Part shown: positions 16,808 through 25,830 of the stretch, piece by piece
Layout: each line of letters begins with the position of its first letter
Position numbering within the stretch: the first letter of the stretch is position 1
From: Paucibacter sp. TC2R-5
Lineage (GTDB): Bacteria > Pseudomonadota > Gammaproteobacteria > Burkholderiales > Burkholderiaceae_C
Length of the DNA: 64,000 nt
Assembly: GCF_025717605.1 (NCBI RefSeq)
Contig: NZ_JAJIRQ010000005.1
Coordinates: 62,001 to 126,000 of the forward strand
Direction of reading: 5' to 3'
Translations under genes and position numbers: made by a program
Notes under the pieces: model-generated
The model's input: only the letters and a program-made list of their open reading frames with translations
Told to the model about the DNA's origin: nothing
Database searches by the model: none

Positions 16808-19747
16808 TTACCAGAACTTATAGCTGGCCGACACGCTGAACACGCGACCGAACAGGTTCTGGGCGTGGTTGTAGCCTTCCCATCCGTTCGGGTCGTACTC
16901 GGGCTGCTTGTTCAAGACGTTCTTGATGTTTAGGCCCAGGTTCAAGGTCTTGATCGGCTCCCAGTTGAAGCCCAAATTGACCGTGTAGAAGGCCGGTGCG
17001 CCGCCGCAGAGATTGGCCGGCAGGGCCACGTCGGCCGCCGTGCAGCTCGTGGGGTTGTTGTTCTCTTCGTCGGTCTTGTCGTAGGCCCATTTCGTGCCGC
17101 CGGTGTAGTTGACGAACAGGCTGCTGCCGAAGTTCTGGAAGCGCCAATCGGCATTGAAGGTCGCGCGGTACTTGGGTTGGCCGTAGTAGCCGACATAGTT
17201 CTGCGAGAAGCCGTCGCCCAGCGCGTCATCATGCTTGTTGCGATTCATGATGGTGGCGGCGATACCTAGATTGAGCCTGCCCATTTCGCCCAGACTGAAG
17301 CGGCCACGGGCATCGATGTCGAAGCCATCGACCAAGGTGCGGCCACGGTTCAGATAGCTATTGCTCATGCCCGCCAGCAGGCCCACCGAATAGTTCAAGG
17401 GCTTGCCCGTGCAGGCGGCCGCATTGGCCGGGTTGGCGCACATGGCGGCGGCGGCTGCGACATTGCTGCGGTCGGTGTCGGTGATAGGGCTGCGGATCAC
17501 GCCCGGCGCGCCGGCCAGGGTCGGGCCGTATTTCTCGGCGTATTGGTCGTACAGCTCCTGGAAGTCTTGGCGGATGATTTCATCGCGGCGCTGGATCAGC
17601 CAATAGTCGGCCGAGATGTCGAAGTCCTTGCCCGGCTGGAACACCAAGCCCAGTGTGCCGCTCTTGGCGGTTTCGGGTTTCAAGTCTTTGTTGGGTGGCG
17701 TCAGGCCGGCGATATTGTTGCTGCAGTTGCTGTTGAGCAGGTTCTTGCCCAGGTCTTGGTCGGCCTTGTCGACCGACTTTTTGAGCTGATTGGCAATTGC
17801 ATTGGTTTCGTTGCAGCGTATCGTGTCCTTCATGCCGCCGCGCTGTGCGAACACGCCGCCTTCGCCGGACTCGGCCAAATTCGGCGCGCGGAAGCCCTGC
17901 GAATAGGTGCCGCGCAAGAGCAGCTCAGGCATGGCGCGGAACTTCAGGCCGACCTTGGGTGCGAGGTTGGCGGCGAAGTTCGGGTATTTGTCCAGGCGAA
18001 CAGCGGCGTCCATCTCCAGGCTTTTGGTGATGGGCACGATGGCCTCGCTGAACAGCGCGCCTATGGTGCGCTGGCCGTCAAACCAGGAGCCGCCTTGCTG
18101 GGTGATGTGACCGTCGGCCGCGTCCTTGTTGCCGGGCGTCTCGAACGATTCCCGCATCAGGTTGTAGCCAAAAGCGGCGCGTACATCGCCGGCCGGCAAT
18201 GTGGCGACCTTGCCTTCGATCTTGCCGTCAAGGCTGATCAGCTTGGTGTGCGAGCGGATGTCAAAGGTCGGGAAGGCCTCGCGGATCAGCGCGGCATTCT
18301 TCTCGTTGATCACGCCGAACTGGTAGGCCGGATGGTCGGGGATGAAGCTGCGCTTGCTGACGGGGTCAACGGTAAAGGGGCCAAAAGCCTTCTCGACACC
18401 GACGGTGTTGATATTGACGGTCTGAAAGACGGTGGAGTCGCTACCCGCCACGCTCAGGGCGGTTTCATAGTCCCAGCTGCCAAACAAAGTGCCGCGCACG
18501 CCGGCCATGGCGCGGTAGCTCTTGTCGGTGGTCTCTTGCCCGAAATGGCCAGGGGCATCCTGCAGCAAATAGCTCAGGCCGGCCGCGCCGCCCATCTTGG
18601 CCTGCAACTCCGGTGTCAGCTTGTTGTACTCGTTATTGGGGCCCAAGAACGGAGCCACAAAGGTATTCAGCTTGGTGCCGGTATTGCGCGAGTACCAGTT
18701 GATGGTCTGACCGCTGCTGAAGCTGCCCGGCCCGCGCTCGCCGCGCAAATTGACATCGGTGTATACGAACTCGGCAAAGCCCTCCATATCGGGGCTGATA
18801 TTAAGGCGGCCGGCCAGGTAGCCGGTGGCGCGTTCGCTCTTGGGGCCGGTGTCGAACTGGTTGGGCAGACCGTTGACGACGCAGGTCTTGTTGGCGCCGG
18901 AGGTGAAGACGTTGTTGCAGCCGGGAGCCGCCATGCTGGTGCGCACGTTCTTGGAGTCGAACACAAACAAGCTGCCGGGGTTCATCACGCCGGGCTCGCT
19001 GCCCACACCGATGCGCAGATTGCTGATGAAATTGGGGTTGTTGACGTAGAACTGCTCGGGGCGCTTCAGATAGGTGTCCGAGAAAGCGATGCGGTCGCGC
19101 TGAAACAGATTGACCGAGCCATAGATATTGAAGCGGTCGCGATCAAAGTCGCCGAAGCCGTAGGTGGCGCTGAGCTGATGCTCGCCGAAGGCCTTGACTT
19201 CGCGGGAATGGTCGGTCGTGACGCTCATCTGCAGGCCCTGATAAGAGCGCTTGGTGATGACGTTGATGACGCCGGCGATCGCGTCAGAGCCATAGACGGC
19301 CGAGGCGCCGTCGGTCAGCACTTCCATGCGCTCAATCGCGGCGGCGGGGATGGCGTCGATATTGACGAACTGGGTCTGGAAGCCTTCGGGCGCGCCGTAA
19401 AAGGACAGGCGGCGGCCGTTCAGCAGCACCAAGGTGCCTTGCGCGCCGAGGCCGCGCAGATTGGCTTGCGAGGCGCCGTCCGAGCCGGTGTACATGGAGC
19501 GGAAGTCTTGCTGGCCGGGCTTGGCGGCCGGCAGGTTGTCCAGCACCTGCATCAAGGTGCGTGCCCCCATGCTTTCGATCTGCCGGGCCGTGATCACCTG
19601 TACTGGCGAAGCCTGCTCGGCGTTGACCCGCTTGATACTGGAGCCGGTCACCTCAACCCGGTCCAATTCCTCCGCGGCATAGGATGTGTGAGCGACTTGC
19701 ACCAAACCTGCTGCTGCGAGCAGCGCCACCAATTTCCTGACTTTCAT
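16808..19747 (-). CDS. TonB-dependent outer-membrane receptor
   Basis: A 979-residue receptor. It has a signal peptide to about residue 25, a TonB-box-like LDRVEVTGSSIKR, and a plug domain with SPVQVITARQIE, LRGLGAQGTLVLLNGRRL and YGSDAIAGVINVITK. A 22-strand-type barrel follows and ends in an aromatic residue (ASYKFW). Such receptors import large solutes across the outer membrane using TonB energy. The position between GH31 and DUF3472 genes makes a GalNAc/galactose oligosaccharide the likely ligand, in the manner of CUT loci (carbohydrate utilisation with a TonB receptor). No SusD partner is present, as usual for proteobacteria. A tonB gene lies at 41198-42028. Confidence 0.93.
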   Translation of the reverse strand: MKVRKLVALLAAAGLVQVAHTSYAAEELDRVEVTGSSIKRVNAEQASPVQVITARQIESMGARTLMQVLDNLPAAKPGQQDFRSMYTGSDGASQANLRGLGAQGTLVLLNGRRLSFYGAPEGFQTQFVNIDAIPAAAIERMEVLTDGASAVYGSDAIAGVINVITKRSYQGLQMSVTTDHSREVKAFGEHQLSATYGFGDFDRDRFNIYGSVNLFQRDRIAFSDTYLKRPEQFYVNNPNFISNLRIGVGSEPGVMNPGSLFVFDSKNVRTSMAAPGCNNVFTSGANKTCVVNGLPNQFDTGPKSERATGYLAGRLNISPDMEGFAEFVYTDVNLRGERGPGSFSSGQTINWYSRNTGTKLNTFVAPFLGPNNEYNKLTPELQAKMGGAAGLSYLLQDAPGHFGQETTDKSYRAMAGVRGTLFGSWDYETALSVAGSDSTVFQTVNINTVGVEKAFGPFTVDPVSKRSFIPDHPAYQFGVINEKNAALIREAFPTFDIRSHTKLISLDGKIEGKVATLPAGDVRAAFGYNLMRESFETPGNKDAADGHITQQGGSWFDGQRTIGALFSEAIVPITKSLEMDAAVRLDKYPNFAANLAPKVGLKFRAMPELLLRGTYSQGFRAPNLAESGEGGVFAQRGGMKDTIRCNETNAIANQLKKSVDKADQDLGKNLLNSNCSNNIAGLTPPNKDLKPETAKSGTLGLVFQPGKDFDISADYWLIQRRDEIIRQDFQELYDQYAEKYGPTLAGAPGVIRSPITDTDRSNVAAAAAMCANPANAAACTGKPLNYSVGLLAGMSNSYLNRGRTLVDGFDIDARGRFSLGEMGRLNLGIAATIMNRNKHDDALGDGFSQNYVGYYGQPKYRATFNADWRFQNFGSSLFVNYTGGTKWAYDKTDEENNNPTSCTAADVALPANLCGGAPAFYTVNLGFNWEPIKTLNLGLNIKNVLNKQPEYDPNGWEGYNHAQNLFGRVFSVSASYKFW

Positions 19748-19827
19748 CTTTTGTTCTCCGGTTGAAGGCGGTCAGACCCATCTGCCGCCTAGTTCTTAAG
19801 TTATTGCCGCCCCTTTTTTTGAGGGGT

Positions 19828-22800
19828 TCAGCGTTTTCTGCCCTGAATGACTTCGACCTTTGCCTTGGCCCCGCCCACAAGCGCGGCATTGGCCCAGTTG
19901 GCGCAAACCTTTTTGGCGTCCTTGCCCACGGCGCCGAGCGTGCGCAGGCTCAGCGAGGTCAAGCCGCGCACGTCGATTTCGGGCTTCACGACGGCGGGTG
20001 CTTGCACCAGGCCGCTGTCGTAGAGCAGGCGCTCATCGCCCCAGATCTGGAACTGCAGGCCGCCGTTTGAGCGGCAGCTGTCATCGATGCCAAGGTCGGC
20101 GCGGAACAAGTCCCAATTGCCTTGCAGGCTCAGGTCCAGGCGGTCTTGCGCGCCAAAGCCCAGGCCTTGCTGGAAGCGCAGGCCGTTCATGCGCATCGCC
20201 TCCGCCCCGCTTGCCGGCCGGTCTTTGGCGATACCCTTGGGCAAGCGCAGTTCGGACAGATAGCGTTGTTGTTGCTCGTCCAGGCCTTCGGCAGCGCGCT
20301 GCTCCAGCACATGAAACTCGGACAGCACGATGGGCTCGACCTCGCTGGGCGCCAGCGCATTGAAGGCCTTGGCCACAGGCGCTTGGGTCGCTGCGGCGGT
20401 CACCATCTCGTCGACCTTGGCTGAGGCCTGGTCAACTTCAGCGTTATGCGTGCTCAAGACCCGGAACCGCAGGAGGCGACCGGCGGCCGGCTTGGCGAAG
20501 GTCACCGTCTGCAAACCTTCTTGCAGCTTGAGCTGACCGACCTGCACCGGCTGGCCCCAATCGCCGTTGTTGTCGCCCAGATAGACCTCGTAATCGCGCA
20601 CCTGGCCATGCTTCCAGTGCTTGTCATTGCGCGGCGCGATCTCGAAGCCGTCGATCATGCGGCGCTCGCCCAGGCCCAGCACCCATTCATGCGGGCCGGC
20701 GCGCATGGCCTGATTGCGCGTCGTGCGGAACCAGGTCTCGGGCTTGCCATCAAAGGCGTTCTCGATCGCGTGGCCCGGCTCTTCGCCGGGGCGGTTGACG
20801 ACGGTGAGGCTGTCGACCGGCACCTGGCGCCCCAGCACAGGCGCAGCGGGGAAGTCCTCGCCCTTGGCCAGCGCGGTGTCGGGCGAAATCTGCAGCGTGA
20901 ACTCGGCCGCATGGCGAATGCTGCGCTTGGGCGTCTTGATGTGGACCGTGCCGAACTTGTCGTTCGCATCAAACCACCAGGCTTGCGTGGCGGCGTCAAA
21001 CGTCGCTTGATCGCCCGACTCTGGCAAGACCTGGCCCCCGAGTTCTACCGCTTGTGGTTTGGCGCGGCTGTGCACGATCAGCGCCAGGCTGCGCTGTGGC
21101 TCTTGGCCGGCATAGTCGCCCTGCACCGGGCCGACCTTGACGCGAATGTCACCCGCACCCTGTGTCGGCGCCGTCATCAATATGACTTGGCGGCTGCTCT
21201 TGCCCTGCTCGCTGTACTGGCGCGTCAGGCCGTCGTCTTCATACAGCGTGTAGCTCGACTCACCTTGCGGATACAGGTCCAGCGTCAGCTGATCTTTGGG
21301 CTTTTGTCCGTCGAACAGGACCTCGGGGTACATCGGCAAAATGGCGCCTGCGCGCACAAACACCGGCAGCTTGTCCAGCGTCACTTGCAGATCAACCGTC
21401 TTGCCGGCCTGGCCGGCTTGCACCTGGCGGCCGTCCCAATAGTCGAACCACAGGCCTTGCGGCAAGTAAATGTTCTTGCGCCAGCCCTGGCTGGCGGCCT
21501 GGCTGCGGAACACCGGCGCCACCAGCAGGTCGCGCCCCAGCAAGAATTGGTACTTGTGCGCTTCGGTCGCCGCGTTCGGGTCCTTGGGGTGATCCCACAT
21601 CAGGCCGCGCACAATCGGCGCGCCGCTCGCCTCTGCCTCTTGCGCCAGGCCGTACATATAGGGGGTCAGCCGCAGCTTCAGCTTCAGGTACTTGCGGTTG
21701 ATGCTGCGGTAAGGCTCCTCATAGGCCCAGGGGTGCTTGCGCGCCTGCGCCGCCCAGCCGCTCATGCCCATCAGCACGGGGGTGAAAGTCTTCCACTGCA
21801 GATCGCGGGTGAAGGTCTCGGGGCTGCCGCCGAAGATGGCGTCCACATCGCCGGTCGCGTAAGCCTGGCCCGACAGGGCCGAGCCGATCAGCGTCGGGAT
21901 ATGCCAGCGGATGTAGTCCCAGCTGCTGCTTTGATCACCGGTCCAGGTGACGGCATAGCGCTGTATGCCGGCCCAGCCCATCACGGTCCACAGAAAAGGC
22001 CGTGCGTCGGAGTTGTCCAGGATGCCTTGATAGGCCGATTGGTTGGCGTCCATCGCGAACTGGTAGCCCGCGCCCGTCCAGGCCACATCGAGCTTTTGCG
22101 CGCGCGTGCCGGCCGTGCCGACTTCCCACTTGATCTTGTCGACCCCGTTCTCGGTCCACAAGCCGGTGCGAAAGCCTAGCTCGCTCAGGCCAGATACGAC
22201 CTTGGGCAGGTCGGTATAGCCGCAGCCATAGCCATCATTGGGCAAAATCCAGCCACCGGGCATATCGTGCTCGCGGTATTTTTTGGCCACCGACTCGATC
22301 ACGTCCGGCGTCTTGCCGGTCGGACCGTCGCTCCAGCCCTTTGGCACGGTGCCGGGTTTCTTGACGTTGTCGCCGTCGTTATAGCAATCGGCGTCACCAT
22401 ATTCATAGGCCCAGCGCGGCAGCATCTTGGCGCGTCCGGTCAGCTCGGTGTAGCGGGCCAAGACCTCACGAATGCTGGGGCCGGCGAAGATGAAGGCGTC
22501 AAAGCGGCCATCTTGGTGGGCCAGCGTGATGCGCTCGTTCTGGCGCAGATCGTAAGAACCGTCGCGCCAGCTATTGCGCAAAATGCCCCAGCCCTTGGAG
22601 CTCATCAGAAAAGGCGCGGGGCTGGGCCGGTCGCCTTCTTCCCAGCCGCCGGAGTAAGAGACTTCGAGCTGCTTTCCCTTGAACTCGAAGCGACCGTTTT
22701 GCTGGCCGCCACCGAAGAAACGCTCTGACTTGTCGCTGCTCAGGGTTTGAACCGAAAGCTTGTCGCTCAGGTCCAGGCTTTCGGTTTCGCGCCACAGCAG

Positions 22801-23283
22801 CTGTTGGTTGTCGGCCCGGTAGAGCGCCAGGCGCAGCGGCTTCTTGTTGATGCGCAGCGCCAGGCTGTCGGTTTGGAGCAGGTAGTGGTCGCCCTGATCG
22901 CTGAGCTTGTGCGCGATGGATGCACCCTCAGCGTGGGCTGCTAGGCTTTCGGGCAGCACGATGGGCGCGGCCTTGTCTTCGCTGGCCGCAAATTGGCCGG
23001 TGGCGCTCGCTTCGATGCGCAGCACATCGGCCCGCAGCAAGCTGATGCGCAGCCTGGCCTTGCCTTCGGCGCGCAAGTCCCATTGCGGGGCGGCTTGCTG
23101 GCCTGTGGCGCCTTCGATGACCTGCTTGGATTGGGGCAGGGCCACCAACTCGCGCAGATTGCCCAGTGAGGCCGCCGCAGCGCGGTCGGCCTGCAGCAAG
23201 CCGATGACGATCAATGCCGCCATGCTGGTGGCTCTTCTGATGGCCGATGTCTTGCCGGTTTGCGAGTGCAAGCGATGCTTCAT
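19828..23283 (-). CDS. GH31 glycosidase, possible alpha-N-acetylgalactosaminidase, with discoidin-like and NPCBM domains
   Basis: An 1151-residue exported enzyme. The order is signal peptide (to about 38), GH31 N-terminal beta-sandwich (about 55-280), catalytic barrel (about 285-610), proximal and distal beta-domains, an F5/8C-like domain (about 850-990) and a C-terminal NPCBM galactose-type binding domain (about 1000-1140). The nucleophile position reads KLDVAW (Asp about 399) rather than the DMNE of alpha-glucosidases. The acid/base is expected in VTWTGD (Asp about 450). The KLDVAW variant and WTENGVDKIKWEVG resemble, from memory, the GH31 subgroup with alpha-N-acetylgalactosaminidase activity. 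The divergent GalNAc genes agree with this, but alpha-glucosidase or alpha-galactosidase activity is not excluded. Confidence 0.85.
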   Translation of the reverse strand: MKHRLHSQTGKTSAIRRATSMAALIVIGLLQADRAAAASLGNLRELVALPQSKQVIEGATGQQAAPQWDLRAEGKARLRISLLRADVLRIEASATGQFAASEDKAAPIVLPESLAAHAEGASIAHKLSDQGDHYLLQTDSLALRINKKPLRLALYRADNQQLLWRETESLDLSDKLSVQTLSSDKSERFFGGGQQNGRFEFKGKQLEVSYSGGWEEGDRPSPAPFLMSSKGWGILRNSWRDGSYDLRQNERITLAHQDGRFDAFIFAGPSIREVLARYTELTGRAKMLPRWAYEYGDADCYNDGDNVKKPGTVPKGWSDGPTGKTPDVIESVAKKYREHDMPGGWILPNDGYGCGYTDLPKVVSGLSELGFRTGLWTENGVDKIKWEVGTAGTRAQKLDVAWTGAGYQFAMDANQSAYQGILDNSDARPFLWTVMGWAGIQRYAVTWTGDQSSSWDYIRWHIPTLIGSALSGQAYATGDVDAIFGGSPETFTRDLQWKTFTPVLMGMSGWAAQARKHPWAYEEPYRSINRKYLKLKLRLTPYMYGLAQEAEASGAPIVRGLMWDHPKDPNAATEAHKYQFLLGRDLLVAPVFRSQAASQGWRKNIYLPQGLWFDYWDGRQVQAGQAGKTVDLQVTLDKLPVFVRAGAILPMYPEVLFDGQKPKDQLTLDLYPQGESSYTLYEDDGLTRQYSEQGKSSRQVILMTAPTQGAGDIRVKVGPVQGDYAGQEPQRSLALIVHSRAKPQAVELGGQVLPESGDQATFDAATQAWWFDANDKFGTVHIKTPKRSIRHAAEFTLQISPDTALAKGEDFPAAPVLGRQVPVDSLTVVNRPGEEPGHAIENAFDGKPETWFRTTRNQAMRAGPHEWVLGLGERRMIDGFEIAPRNDKHWKHGQVRDYEVYLGDNNGDWGQPVQVGQLKLQEGLQTVTFAKPAAGRLLRFRVLSTHNAEVDQASAKVDEMVTAAATQAPVAKAFNALAPSEVEPIVLSEFHVLEQRAAEGLDEQQQRYLSELRLPKGIAKDRPASGAEAMRMNGLRFQQGLGFGAQDRLDLSLQGNWDLFRADLGIDDSCRSNGGLQFQIWGDERLLYDSGLVQAPAVVKPEIDVRGLTSLSLRTLGAVGKDAKKVCANWANAALVGGAKAKVEVIQGRKR

Positions 23284-23366
23284 GCCTGTGTTTTCCCTGG
23301 CCTATGGCGGCCTTGATCAAAATGACTTGGTCGAACTCTAGGCACCCGACTTGCAACAGTCAATTG

Positions 23367-23387
23367 AGTGAAAGTCAGACCGAAAGA
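23367..23387. promoter_or_regulatory. Candidate AgaR operator, GH31 side
   Basis: AGTGAAAGTCA is followed by GACCGAAAG. The first part is repeated exactly at 23597-23607 and the CGAAAG core recurs before agaR. It lies 84-104 bases upstream of the GH31 start. Confidence 0.45.
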
Positions 23388-23428
23388 TATACGGCGAAAT
23401 ATAGTGAAAACCACTAGAAATAATCATA

Positions 23429-23440
23429 TGAAACGAAAAA
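23429..23440. promoter_or_regulatory. Candidate AgaR half-site, centre of divergent region
   Basis: TGAAACGAAAAA shares AAACGAAA with the right arm of the inverted repeat before agaR (27180-27188). Confidence 0.3.
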
Positions 23441-23580
23441 ATCATCGCGACTTCGGCGTTGATTCGGCCCATTAAGTGTTGAGCTAATTTGGTGTTTCGC
23501 GAGCTATAGCTGCAATCCGCGCGTTCTGTGCTTGCGATTCCTGGTCTCGATTGGCTCTTGAAATTTGTTCTTTCTTTTTT

Positions 23581-23607
23581 CTTTCGACTTTGCTAAAGTG
23601 AAAGTCA
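23581..23607. promoter_or_regulatory. Candidate AgaR operator, agaS side
   Basis: CTTTCGACTTT is followed by AAAGTGAAAGTCA, giving an inverted GACTTT/AAAGTC pair (23586-23591 and 23601-23606). CTTTCG matches the left arm of the agaR operator. It lies 58-84 bases before the agaS start and overlaps the presumed -10 element. Confidence 0.45.
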
Positions 23608-23664
23608 AATTGCCTGTCGGCGATCTCGCTCGACTGTCTTCACCGTCTGTTTCCACTGCGCTCA

Positions 23665-24879
23665 ATGAACCCATTACTGACCCGTTCCCGCGATGACTGG
23701 CAGGCCCAAGGTGGCCTGTCAACGGCCGAGGAGATTGCCCAGCAGCCGATGGTGTGGCGCGAGCTGGCGCAGTCCTTGGGCCCCGCGCAGCAAGCGGCCT
23801 TGGCGGCTTTTCTCGAGGCATGGCTGCGCGAGCCAAGTCATCAGGTCATCCTGACCGGCGCCGGTAGCTCGGCCTATTGCGGTGAGGGCGTGGTCGATGA
23901 AATCAACCGCCTGTGGCCTGCGCAGGTGCGCGCGGTGCCGACCACCAGCCTGATCTCGCATCCGGCGCTCTATTTGCGCCGCGATCAGCCGACGCTCTTG
24001 GTGTCTTTCGCGCGCAGCGGCAACAGCCCGGAGAGTTTGGGTGCCGTCGATCTTGTGCGTCAGCTGGTGGATCAGCCGCGTTTCTTGAACATTACATGCA
24101 ATGCCGACGGCGCCTTGTTCTCGCGCAATGGCGCCAAGCGTGACAGCTTCAATCTCCTGATGCCCGCTCGTTCTTGTGACCGGGGCTTCGCGATGACCAG
24201 CAGCTTCACTTGCATGCAGTTGGCGGCACTGCTCGCTTTCGGGCGCGACAGCTGGGACGCGCGGCTGGCGCGTGTCGAAGCGCTGGCGACGCAGGCCGAG
24301 CGGCTGCTGCGCGACTGGGCGGCGCCGCTGGCCGCTTTGGCGCAAGAGCCGTTTGCGCGCCTGGTCTATTTGGGCAGCGGGCCGCTGGAGGCCTTGGCCA
24401 AAGAGTCGGCCTTGAAGATCCTGGAGCTGACCTGTGGCCATGTGCTGGCTTTCGCCAACACCTGCCTGGGCTTTCGTCATGGCCCCAAGTCGATTCTGAA
24501 CGAGAACACCTTGGTGATGGTGTTCCCGTCCAGCGACGCCCATGTCCGCAAGTTTGACGCCGACCTGGTGGCCGAGCTTCAGCGCGAGGGCGTGGCGGGG
24601 CGTGTCTTGCAAGTGGGGCTTGTGGCGCCGGCTGGATCAGACTCCCCGGCCGACCTCATTGCGCCCGCCGGCAATTTGCTGTGCAGCGTCGGCGCCGAGC
24701 TGGCGGCCGCGGACGACTGTTGGCTGGCGCCCTTGTGGTTGTTGGCGGCGCAGCAATATGCGCTGCACCGTTCCGCCGCACTGGGGCTGACCCCGGACAA
24801 CCCCTTCCCCGACGGCACCGTCAACCGCGTCGTTCAAGGCGTCACCCTTCACGCTTATGTCGCAGCCGTCCAGCACTGA
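23665..24879 (+). CDS. agaS: AgaS-type sugar-phosphate isomerase/deaminase (two SIS domains)
   Basis: A 404-residue cytoplasmic enzyme with two SIS (sugar isomerase) domains. The first has LTGAGSSAYCGEGV and VSFARSGNSPESLG, and the second has YLGSGPLEALAKESALKILE and FRHGPKSIL. AgaS deaminates and isomerises galactosamine 6-phosphate to tagatose 6-phosphate in the GalNAc pathway. Length agrees with E. coli AgaS (384). It is the first gene of the plus-strand catabolic operon and its 3' end overlaps the kinase gene by 23 bases. The enzyme is related to GlmS isomerase domains, but the neighbours decide for AgaS. Confidence 0.9.
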   Translation: MNPLLTRSRDDWQAQGGLSTAEEIAQQPMVWRELAQSLGPAQQAALAAFLEAWLREPSHQVILTGAGSSAYCGEGVVDEINRLWPAQVRAVPTTSLISHPALYLRRDQPTLLVSFARSGNSPESLGAVDLVRQLVDQPRFLNITCNADGALFSRNGAKRDSFNLLMPARSCDRGFAMTSSFTCMQLAALLAFGRDSWDARLARVEALATQAERLLRDWAAPLAALAQEPFARLVYLGSGPLEALAKESALKILELTCGHVLAFANTCLGFRHGPKSILNENTLVMVFPSSDAHVRKFDADLVAELQREGVAGRVLQVGLVAPAGSDSPADLIAPAGNLLCSVGAELAAADDCWLAPLWLLAAQQYALHRSAALGLTPDNPFPDGTVNRVVQGVTLHAYVAAVQH

Positions 24880-25801
24880 GGGCATGCTTTACGGTGTCGA
24901 CATCGGCGGCACCAAAATGGAGCTGGTGGCCTACCAAGGGGCGGACTTGACCGAGCGCTGGCGGCGCCGTGTCGACACGCCGACAAGGGATTTCACCGCC
25001 TTTGTTGAAGCGCTGGCGGGCTTGGTGGAGGCGGCCGATGCGAGCCTGGGTCAGCGCGGCGCCATCGGCTTGGGGCTGCCCGGCGTGGTCGACCCGCGCA
25101 GCGGCTTGCAGCTCAGTTCCAATGTGCCGGCGCTGAACGGGCAAGCGGTGGCGCCGGCCTTGACGGCGCGCTTGCAGCGCCCGGTGGTGATAGGCAATGA
25201 CTGCCAGTGTTTCGCGCTGTCCGAGGCTTGCGGTGGCGCGGCGGCCGGCGCCGAGAGCATGTTTGGCGCCATCTTGGGCACCGGCGCCGGGGGCGGCTAT
25301 TGTGTCGGCGGGCGCTTGCTGCGCGGCTACAACAGCCTGGCCGGCGAGTGGGGCCATTGCAGCTTGCCCGCCACCCTGCGAGAGCAGCACGGCCTGCCGC
25401 TCTGGCCCTGTGCATGCGGACTAAACGCTTGTTTGGAGCGTTATGTGTCCGGCAGCGGGCTGGCCGCGCTGTACCGATATTTTGGCGGGCCGGCGCTTGA
25501 TGCGGCCGCCATCAATGCACAGGCCGAGGCGGGTGAGGCCTTGGCGCAGCGCACGCTGGCCGTGCATCTGGACCTGCTCGCCCACGGCCTGGCCGGGCTG
25601 GTGCTGGTCTTGGACCCGCATGTGATCGTGCTGGGCGGCGGCCTGTCCAAGCTGCAGCGCCTGTACCGCGATCTTCCTGCCGCCGTGGCGCGCCATTTGT
25701 TTGCCGGCGCGCGCGTGCCGCAGATTCTGCCGCCCGCGTTTGGTGACGCCGGCGGCACGCGCGGTGCGGCCTTGTTGGCGCGGCAACAGCAGCAGCAATA
25801 A
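24857..25801 (+). CDS. agaK: ROK-family hexosamine kinase, probable GalNAc kinase
   Basis: A 314-residue ROK kinase. It has the N-terminal ATP phosphate-binding motif YGVDIGGTKMEL, the ROK signature region LGTGAGGGYCVGG, EWGHCSLP, and the zinc-binding CACGLNACLERY. The last motif and overall form resemble NagK-type N-acetylhexosamine kinases. In this operon, GalNAc 6-phosphorylation is the expected job because import is by an MFS porter rather than a phosphotransferase system. The start at 24857 overlaps agaS. An internal ATG at 24884 (MLYGVDIGG) is an alternative without overlap. The C-terminus ends in a run of glutamines. Confidence 0.85.
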   Translation: MSQPSSTEGMLYGVDIGGTKMELVAYQGADLTERWRRRVDTPTRDFTAFVEALAGLVEAADASLGQRGAIGLGLPGVVDPRSGLQLSSNVPALNGQAVAPALTARLQRPVVIGNDCQCFALSEACGGAAAGAESMFGAILGTGAGGGYCVGGRLLRGYNSLAGEWGHCSLPATLREQHGLPLWPCACGLNACLERYVSGSGLAALYRYFGGPALDAAAINAQAEAGEALAQRTLAVHLDLLAHGLAGLVLVLDPHVIVLGGGLSKLQRLYRDLPAAVARHLFAGARVPQILPPAFGDAGGTRGAALLARQQQQQ

Positions 25802-25830
25802 CAGTCCATTCCCAATTTCTGAGAACCTCC

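Larger units (their letters stand above)
23284..23664. promoter_or_regulatory. Divergent control region of the glycan/GalNAc locus
   Basis: These 381 bases lie between the divergent GH31 and agaS genes and are AT-richer than the coding DNA. They contain an 11-base direct repeat AGTGAAAGTCA at 23367-23377 and 23597-23607, one copy near each gene, plus CGAAAG-type motifs listed separately. A weak -10-like TAAAGT at 23594-23599 would place the agaS promoter on top of the second copy. This is consistent with repression by the DeoR-type regulator encoded at 27205-27996. No small gene was found here. Confidence 0.6.

Noticed and set aside
17543-19765. 740-codon plus-strand open frame opposite the TonB receptor
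   Set aside because: Exact antisense of a clear receptor gene, with low-complexity composition and no recognisable family. A typical high-GC shadow.
20446-22179. 577-codon plus-strand frame opposite GH31
   Set aside because: Antisense shadow. No domain features.
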